Part shown: one piece after another, positions 56,873 to 64,000 of the stretch
Numbering within the stretch: position 1 is the first letter of the stretch
How the letters are laid out: the number at the start of each line of letters is the position of its first letter
NCBI RefSeq assembly: GCF_022539665.2
Contig: NC_081337.1
Location: forward strand, 11,029,768 to 11,093,767
Reading direction: 5' to 3'
Origin: Daphnia carinata
Lineage: Eukaryota; Arthropoda; Branchiopoda; Diplostraca; Daphniidae
DNA: 64,000 bases
The notes under the pieces: model-generated
Database searches by the model: none
Told to the model about the DNA's origin: nothing
Seen by the model: only the letters and a program-made list of their open reading frames with translations
Made by a program: the position numbers and the translations under genes

Positions 56873-57654
56873 TAATGCCTCATTGTTAAATGTTTAAATG
56901 TCTGGAAAAAGAGAGTCTCCAGTTCTTTTTTTGTTTGTCTTCTAATGCCCCAGGCCTAAGATGACAAATATCTAATGATAAATATTTAATACACTAGTCA
57001 CCCATTTTGTTCAACGGCGACTTTTTACAGCGCGGAAAAATTTCGTCTCATATCGATATCAAGTCTGGAACCACTGCTATCCGTGTCTGAATACGAACCT
57101 CTACCACTGAGCTACAATTTCTTAAAACATTGTCTTATAAATACCTATATAATCGTTTATTTCATGGAGGTTGAAGGGGAAAATTTTTTACTATTTGTAA
57201 GTTATATTATTTACAAACGATGCTTCAGAACGACATGATGTATAAAAGTGATTTTCTGTATGAAGTCTTGAACACCGATCTCCCGCATCGCAAACCGAAA
57301 CTTACCGCTTACGCACCATAATGACTAACTAGATCGGCAGCGTATAGCACTGCCATTTTTGTATTCATCTTCCACATCCTTTTATAAGCAAAAGTATAGA
57401 CAGCAACGAGAAAAAGTAATAGGTTAGTGGCATAGGATCGGATCCAGATACGGATTGCAGTGGTTCTAACTCGATGTGAGACGAAATATTGCCCGCGCTG
57501 TTAAGGCGCTGTTGAACAAAGTGGGTGACTGAGGATAATATTTATTTCATTAGATATTTGTCATCTTAGCCTGGGGCATGGGGGTTGTGACACAAAAAAA
57601 GCTATTTTCGCGAAACACTTTTTCCAGACATTTTTACCGTTAGATGAGGCATTA
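56873..57654. mobile_element. 782-bp foldback element with about 230-bp inverted repeats and tRNA-like heads
   Basis: Left arm 56873-57092 pairs with right arm 57425-57654. Matching blocks include TAATGCCTCA, ATGTCTGGAAAAAG, TGCCCCAGGC, TAAGATGACAAATATCTAAT, AGTCACCCA, TTTGTTCAAC, ATTTCGTCTCA, GAACCACTGC and ATCCGT. TA flanks the ATGCCTCA termini on both sides, suggesting a TA target site. No ORF. tRNA-like segments lie in both arms (left on minus, right on plus) and in the centre. Confidence 0.75.
57060..57118 (-). repeat. tRNA-like segment in the foldback element
   Basis: Minus-strand A box TAGCTCAGTGGTAGAGG (57098-57114) is close to a true tRNA A box; the B box GTGGTTCCAGACT (57062-57074) is degenerate. 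A second segment, minus strand 57275-57330, has TATGGTGCGTAAGCGG and GGTGTTCAAGACT with the spacer GATGCGGGAGATC seen also at 7665-7677. SINE-derived, not working tRNAs. Confidence 0.5.
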
Positions 57655-57715
57655 AAAATGATCTGCTAAAAATGATTCCCAACTTATAGCGTTTTTCGCC
57701 GATCCGATCTTTCCC

Positions 57716-57892
57716 ATTTAAAAAATCGGATCAATAATTAATATATTTTGATCGGAGATGGCTTTTAAAAATAAAATTGATCGGCGCGGCTTTTTATGCA
57801 GGATACTGTACATTATCCTGCACAACAAGGAGAACACCGATTTATTCTGGAAAAGCCATCTGTGGGAAAATATATTTGTTTGCTTTTTAAAG
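57716..57892. repeat. Long imperfect hairpin, about 177 bp
   Basis: Arms: AATATATTTT..AGATGGCTTTT..AATAAA..TCGG (57740-57785) against 57837-57877; inner stem TGCAGGATA/TATCCTGCA (57797-57823); outer TTTAAAAA/TTTTTAAA. No ORF. A small MITE is the simplest reading. Confidence 0.5.
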
Positions 57893-57899
57893 AGAAGTA

Positions 57900-58975
57900 G
57901 GATAGGTTTGGTGCAAACCACTTTAAGTTGGGTTGGGTAGTTTACAAGACACCTTTTTCTAATGCCCCAAGTGATCCGAAAAATGTCTGAAAAAATAGTG
58001 TATACTGTATTTTTGTTAAGATTTTATCCTTTAAATAAGTTTTTATTTTGAGGACTATGTTCTTAACTGATCGAAATTTAAATACTTCATTTTTTGGTAT
58101 TGGTAAAATTGCAAAAAAAATCAAGATAATTTGACCGTCGACCACCCAGGTTAAAGAGAAAAATGTCTGTAATAATCACACATGACATCCTCAGTTTCGA
58201 AAGTAATTTTGCCCGCAAATCGTGTGAAATCAGAATTCCTTAGGATATGAAAATAGACCGAGGCAGTGTGCACAGCCACACACAGCTCCTATCTTTTGCT
58301 CGGAAACTGTTACCACGAACAGAGAGCGGAAATAAAATTCAATTTAATGAAAACAAAAAATTGCTAATTTCCCTGCAACGTACAGTAAGAAACAAAAAAA
58401 ACTTAGTGTTAGTTAAAATCCATTAAGAGTTGAATTTTGTGGTATTGTGCATTTTATCTGGGCTCATTATTTCGAGAAGCGAAGATTCCTAGTTTTCGCG
58501 CTAAACGCCATCTATCGACGGCTACAAACGCTCGGCAAACTTCATTTGGTCTCAGCGCTTCGTCCTGCTTTATTTAGACACCTGAAAACTGAACAAAGTG
58601 ACGTTGCACTCCACCACAACACCAGTTTGGGAGCGCCTATATGACAACCGACAAAACGTATAAAACATTTATGAACATCCTCGGAACTTGTGTAAAATAC
58701 CTATACCGCTAACGCAGTCTATTGAAACCAGTATCATAAAAAAGGTGTCGGCGGCGTACTATATCAGTTATCTAGACAGAATCCCTATCGGAAAACAAGA
58801 GCATAGTTTTTTTTATAGAATCCCTATCGGGAAATTCTTTCGCAGAACCAAGAGGCAGTCATAATTACACACAGAAACAACAGAAAATAGGAAGAGTTAG
58901 TGCAGCAAAAAAAAGTCAGATTAGAAGCCATAAAATAATGAGGCGGTCGGAAGATGATACGTAGACCGAGGGGAT
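57900..58975. other. Intergenic / 3' UTR of the PUF60-like gene
   Basis: No coding signal. A minus-strand AATAAA (58569-58574) lies about 400 nt beyond the PUF60 stop and is the best poly(A)-signal candidate. AGAATCCCTATCGG is repeated directly at 58778 and 58817, bracketing a short T-rich segment. Confidence 0.4.
58569..58574 (-). terminator. Candidate poly(A) signal of the PUF60-like gene
   Basis: AATAAA on the minus strand, about 400 nt past the stop codon. No closer canonical hexamer was noticed. Confidence 0.3.
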
Positions 58976-61900
58976 TCATCCGGAAAGATCGTTACACTCA
59001 TAAAGAGCTTGGTCGTAAATATCGCACCGAACCATGCGACCGGCGAAAAAACGGCCATTCAAGGAATCCCGTGCTGTTTCAGCCCCTACAACAAACAAAT
59101 ATTATTTAGAAGCTGCTAAAATCAAACAGACAATCTCTTGCATTACCACTTCCAGCTGTGAATTCAACGAAAATCTTAACGATTATTTCTGCATCATCAT
59201 CTTCTGATTGTTTTTCTTGATAAATAATCACCCGCTCAACATTTCCAAACCTGCCAGCGATAAAAGTTCGAAAAATATGGTTAATGGTTTTCAAGTACTT
59301 CAATAAACTTACTTTGAACATTCATCAGTGATTTCTTCTTGTAGAGTTTCATCAACATCTTCCGGACCAACCATATTACGAAGGATGATGACTCGTGACT
59401 GATTGAAAACCCAAAACAAACGCATTGAACTCCAACGCAATTAAAAGAAACAAAAAACTGCAATATTTAGGCAACTTACGTCTGCTTTGCGCATCAACTT
59501 TTGCATGACCAAGTGACGTGCAGATTGTCCCTTGATCGAAATATTTTCTTGCTGTTGCAGTGTTTGCGGTTCAACTTCATCTAACAATTTTTGCTTAATT
59601 TCCTCCTGCTGCTGCTTAACCTAGTAAAGAAGACCCATTATGTGCAGACTTTAATCGTTTTACACGAAAAAGTTTTATACTTTTGCTTCTTCTTGGGCTT
59701 TACGGAGAATTTCATGGGAATTAGTAATTGACGTTTGCTGAGCCTGGATTTGTTGAACAGGGGTCGTATTGCCCAAACCACCACCAGCTAAAACTGGAGT
59801 CACCACGGTAGGCGGTGGTATAGCAACTACGTGCTGACCTGCATGTAATCACTTTCTTGAATTCTCCATGCTTCTTTTATCTGTCAGCTATTGATCTCTA
59901 GAACCATCTTACGTACTTGTTAACCCAGCTGGCGAGACCACAGAGGGTCGCAAAGGTAAGGCTGGCGCACCAAGTTGTGGGATGGCCAACCCTGGTGGAG
60001 GTATTGCTAAATTGGACGCCGCAGCAGCAGCTGCGGCAAGGGCAGGTGATGTTAAACCTAGAGCGGTAGTTAGTGTTGCTGCAGCCGTTGCCAACGTTGG
60101 ATTGAGAAGGGCAGATAGGCCAGCTTCAGTCGAAACATGCACGAAACATAGATTGTGCTTGTTAAACAAAATCTAATATGCAAACAGAAGATAAATACCT
60201 AATCCAGGAAGCCCCCCAGTTCCTGACAAAGCCCCTGCGACAGCATCCATAGCTTGAATTCGTGCTGTAGCAGCGGCAGCTGCTAAAGCTGCTTGAGTAG
60301 GAAGTTGTCCAGATGGAGGAGGTGCGTTCGGATTCTGAATAGATGGAAATTTTGTACTAAATTGCGTAATTGCCACAATTAGATTCACTACCACTGAGGA
60401 ATTTGGAGGAGTAATTGCTCGGCCTACCCGTAGGTGTTGACCGCCCAAATCAAACATGTTCATAGAAGCTATGGCATCATGAGCTGACTGAGTTGTTTCG
60501 TATTCAATGAATCCATAACCTCGGTGTTTTCCGGGAGCTGGCCCTTGGGCTAGTTGACACATTTTAATTTTTCCGAAAGCCTCGAAAACACTAAATTTGA
60601 AAACACGTAAAAAAAAGGAAAGAAAAAAAAACGAGAAATAAAGCAAGAAAAAATTCAACGCTCGCTTTCAAATGAGAAGAACTAGTTCTTAATTACAATT
60701 ACCTTTTGATATCTTCTTCAGTCAAATCTGGATGTACAGAGGCTATAAATATACGATTGTAGTGACGAGATTCCTCCATAATTTCGTCAATGACTGGTTG
60801 TGCCTGAGGCATATTACTCGGCCGACCCACCTATGAAACAAAACTTGTACCGTTAGCGAAAACTTTTATAACATGGAATGAAATTACATTCATCAACGCT
60901 TTGATTGTTAACATCGATGAATTGGCTATAGTTTTTTAAAAAGTAAGAGGAATTCACCTTAATATTTCGTCCCCCAATTACCACGCCATTCATCTGTTCC
61001 AAGGCTAATTGTGCAGCCTCCGGAAGTTCATACTCAACGAAAGCGAACCCTTTGTGCTTCTGCGTTATGGGATCCCACGACATGGTGATCGATTTGATCG
61101 GCCCAAATGGATGGAAAGACTGTCGAACAGTGTCTTCGCGTAGTTCGAAACTTATGCTTCCAACGTAAACTCTGCATAAACAAAATTGACATGATTGCAT
61201 TAACCTTTCAGAATTAGGATGGCTGCATACCTGCACATCAGAACTAAAGCTTGGTGGCGTTGTAAGGATTTTGCTTGCTATTCGTAAAATTATCAAATTA
61301 GATAATTACAAAAAATATGTTAAATGTTATTTTCACCTGTTGTTGGTGTGCCAACGTCTGTTTCATTAAGACCATTTTGATACTTTGTTCCATGGCATAC
61401 CGTTTTGCTCGGCTGACAGCTTCTGCTTGTTCGCCAGTTAACTGGGGAGGAGTGGAACCATACATATCTCGCCGGGCGCCCGATCCTGCTTCCGCAAAAT
61501 AATTATTAAAATTTTATTCAACTGTGTTGCTTTGCGAAGAAGGAATTTTTCTACATACCAGCTGTTAAGGGTCCTGTTTGGTCCAAATCTTTTACTGGTC
61601 CAGGAAGATAGTCACTCAGTCCTCCATCTGTAAAAGATAAATGTTTAGAATGTCAACGTAACGGGTTTTGCTTAATCACGTTCCTCTTAAAGAAGAAAAA
61701 GAAATATGATTAGGATGTGTTTGCCACTGTACGGAATTGCATATTGTCAGTGCTTTCGCTTTATATTAATTTTTTAACTCAATTTTAAAGAAATGCAATG
61801 CAACCATACTTTTTCCGTCTGACAATATGCTCGCCGCAACAAATTGCGAACGTACAGCGACAAGACGTAAAAAACTGAAAAGGTCGATAACAGTACCATA

Positions 61901-62804
61901 AATGGGAAATAAACAGTATGGTTAGGTGTATAAATACAGTAATCGAAATGTCCCTTGAAACGGACTAGGCGAATGGTTTAGGCCTTTTATTTATTTTTTT
62001 ACCCCGCGCCCCTTGATGTGGGCACTGCGGCTATAGTGTGAGAGTGCAGGGGACGGTCATTTGGTTGACGATGATCGGCGGTACACTTTAACCCACGGGC
62101 ACGATGGAAGCAAAAAATTTGTCACAGGAAGGGAGTAAAAAAACATGAAAAAGGGGAGGGCAGGAGAATCAAAGGATCCAAAAAGAGAAAAAAGAGACAA
62201 AAAAGAATAAAAAGCATTATCTTCAGACGAGTTCCTATATCTTGGTTTCAAACTTTATCAGAACACAACTTATATCACAAACGTCAAATAAAATTCTTCC
62301 TCAAGTGGAATATATTACAGATTGCCAACATAATTTTATCTTATACTTGATTAGATCCCACAAAAAAATTGGTTTTATCTCCCTGTCAGCCCGTAAACAG
62401 ATTGAAATGTTTCATTTGATGAGGCCACAGAATAAGTCTGAAAGGCAGCTTTAATTTACTTACTGTACCCTCATGCAAAGTAAAAAACACAATAATGTTG
62501 CATTATTTACATTTTAAATTATCGTGTAACATAAAAACAAAATTACAAATTATCAATAGTATTTCATACCACTTGCAAGATCCAGCCTAGGGTATTTTAA
62601 AACTGGTTCTTCCTCTCCATCGACTCCCGGCGGTGGGGTAGAATTCTGTATTAGGATAGAAAATTCAGATAAATGAATAAAATCAATAAAAAAGTGGAAA
62701 ATATGGGAAACCCATAAAATGCATGCTTCTATATTCTCTTATAAGATATGAAAAGTCAGGATATCTGACATGGTATATTTTACCCTGCCATTTTCATTTG
62801 TCAT
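58976..62804 (-). CDS. hfp: Poly(U)-binding splicing factor PUF60 / half pint, 15 coding exons
   Basis: Nuclear RNA-binding splicing factor that, in this family, promotes 3' splice-site recognition with U2AF. Coding exons, 5' to 3' on minus: 62804-62784, 62645-62570, 61627-61559, 61485-61337, 61277-61231, 61171-60958, 60830-60703, 60590-60395, 60334-60199, 60123-59917, 59838-59681, 59620-59480, 59398-59313, 59250-59147, 59085-58976. All junctions are GT-AG and phases agree, giving 1,842 nt (613 aa). RRM1 ([22 protein letters not shown]) is about residues 121-198; RRM2 ([28 protein letters not shown]) about 215-300; an Ala-rich linker follows; the C-terminal UHM ([29 protein letters not shown]) is about 515-610, ending [13 protein letters not shown]. 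Length fits the family. The seven-codon first exon (ATG 62804) is the least certain. Confidence 0.92.
60335..60394 (-). other. 60-bp in-frame intron without stop in PUF60
   Basis: GTGGTAGT...ATTCAG, 60 nt and free of stops in the coding frame, so retention would add 20 residues after TPPNSS at the end of RRM2. Neighbouring introns are 59-127 bp, so splicing is expected, but both forms are coding-compatible. Confidence 0.6.
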
Positions 62805-63370
62805 TTTCCAAAATCTTCGTTGAATATTTCGAACTAACACGGCGAACTGGGAATAGCCCCCTTAACTCTTAAATTGTAAGAACACGATGGCGTCTGGAAT
62901 TGAACGCGACTTTCTCACTCACTAAGACAGGCCACCAACAAAAGGCAACTAGGATACCTCGATATATATTGATTTTTCTTAGCTTAATCTAAATAATATC
63001 TAAGTTAAATAGCCTCTGTAGAAAATATTAGAAAAAACGAACTCTTGTTTTTGCAGCGTTTATTCTAGAAAACCAAATTTAGCATTTTTTCGCAATATAT
63101 TTGTATACAAAAATTGTATTGTATTTTGTTTAGTAAAAATTGTGGGTAGGCCTGAATTTATTATTCCCATTGGTCCTTCGAAGAAATCTCCACCAGATGG
63201 CGATTCCATGGAGAGACGAAATTCTATCACAAGGTTTTCGATTGACAACCACCGTTCCATTCTGGTTTTGGAAATTAATATTTGGGCTAACATTTAGGTA
63301 CACCATACGATTCCTCATATATTATTTGTCCTGCTAAGGAACTCATGCTGCTTAGTACATTTTCAATAGA
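62805..63370. promoter_or_regulatory. Divergent intergenic region between PUF60 and PAT1 genes
   Basis: 566 bp separates the two start codons, transcribed away from each other. No TATA box is evident for either; a bidirectional promoter is inferred. It contains a tRNA-like SINE remnant. Confidence 0.45.
62885..62940 (-). repeat. tRNA-derived SINE head
   Basis: Minus strand: A-box-like GTGGCCTGTCTTAGTGAG (62918-62935) and B box GTTCAATTCCAGAC (62892-62905), 13 bp apart, within the shared PUF60/PAT1 upstream region. The spacing is short for an intact tRNA, so it is a degenerate head. Confidence 0.5.
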
Positions 63371-63953
63371 ATGGAAGACGATGGATTTTTTGGTTTTGAC
63401 ACTTCTTTGCCGGTAACATCACAATTCTTGAAACTGTTAAAAGTTCTTGTAAGTTTTATATTCTTATATTGAAATAAATGTAGTCTGTCAGAAAAGGCCC
63501 CAAACAAGAGATTGGTGATGTTGAACTTGAAGATACTTATGATGCCTTGAATGATGAAACCTTTGGTGTGATAAATGCAGGTTTGGGGACACAATTGATC
63601 TAATTACAGCAGTGTAATTACTTGCCAGTTCTGATTAATTTTTGTTAGATGATGATTGGGAAGAGGAGCATGAAAAATTGGCAGAGTATTTAGGAGAAAT
63701 TCCAAGACAAGAATATGCTAAGACTGGTGTAGGATATAATGAGGAAGATTTCGAAGAATGTGCTTATCCTGGACCACAGCCTGGTCATGTGAGAAACAAA
63801 AGAGTTGATAAAACTGACAATGTTTATTTTGAAGCTGACAATGAGGATGCAGCTAATGTTGCAGCAAGTGTTTCTCAAATCTTACTGGATGACGATGACA
63901 TTGACACCATTATTTCTCGGCCTATCAATTATTCTAGATCAATGGAGACTAAG
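63371..63953 (+). CDS. Patr-1: PAT1-like mRNA decapping/P-body factor, N-terminal exons (3' partial)
   Basis: Exons 63371-63412, 63484-63580 and 63649-63953 join in consistent phase (introns 71 and 68 bp, GT-AG) to 148 codons; the donor GTACCT at 63954 leads out of the window. The start MEDDGFFGFDTSLP and the block DALNDETFG..DDDWEEEHEKLAEYL resemble the acidic N-terminus of PAT1/PATL1 proteins, which bind DDX6 and bridge deadenylation to decapping in P-bodies. The rest of the protein (Pat1 C-terminal domain) is outside, so the assignment rests on the N-terminus only. Divergent from the PUF60-like gene. Confidence 0.75.
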
Positions 63954-64000
63954 GTACCTTAGCCCAGAAGCAATTTTCACATGTAACAGTTTTTAACTTG

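Noticed and set aside
57098-57114. A functional tRNA gene (excellent A box on minus strand)
   Set aside because: The B box is degenerate and no cloverleaf closes around it; it lies in an inverted-repeat element with other tRNA-like heads.
58447-58644. Plus-strand 65-codon ORF downstream of PUF60
   Set aside because: No domain, overlaps the likely PUF60 3' UTR, composition not coding-like.

Overview
The window is eukaryotic, most likely arthropod. Evidence seen: spliced genes with 59-140 bp GT-AG introns, TATA + TCAGT-type initiators in LTRs, and a mix of Gypsy, BEL/Pao, DIRS, hAT and P-like elements. The two host genes resemble arthropod orthologues. A Daphnia-like crustacean is my best guess; that is inference. 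About 58 of 64 kb is transposable-element sequence, mostly decayed and nested; the only convincing host genes lie in the last 5 kb.

Layout. 1-6.2 kb: 3' half of a Gypsy element (pol, a broken envelope-like gene, an acidic third ORF, PPT, 3' LTR). 6.5-8.9 kb: non-coding, two short inverted-repeat elements and a tRNA-like SINE head. 8.9-20.4 kb ('block A'): hAT remnant, minus-strand BEL, plus-strand DIRS. 21.0-24.4 kb: BEL-type LTR + gag, then another LTR. 24.4-32.0 kb: a long plus-strand BEL/Pao element with gag, protease, RT, integrase, and a gag-like zinc-knuckle ORF apparently inside its 3' LTR; it abuts a fragment of another BEL. 33.2-49.5 kb ('block B'): a second collinear copy of hAT, BEL and DIRS with extra LTR insertions. 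49.5-54.5 kb: a P-element/THAP9-like transposase gene with tandemly duplicated exons, interrupted by a BEL solo LTR. 54.7-56.1 kb: a decayed copy of the BEL LTR with its ORF. 56.9-57.9 kb: a 782-bp foldback element built around tRNA-like heads, and a hairpin.

Host genes. 58.98-62.80 kb, minus strand: a complete 15-coding-exon PUF60/half-pint splicing factor (about 613 aa; two RRMs and a C-terminal UHM) that I reconstructed exon by exon with consistent phases. 63.37 kb to the end, plus strand: the first three exons of a PAT1-like mRNA-decapping factor. They are divergent, about 566 bp apart, and probably share a promoter region.

No CRISPR array, rRNA or genuine tRNA gene was seen. The strongest leads beyond routine annotation are: TATCGATA motifs clustered in the non-coding arm of a BED-finger hAT element; the gag-like ORF inside a BEL LTR; the tandem exon array; the acidic repeat-bearing Gypsy ORF; and the tRNA-like foldback element.
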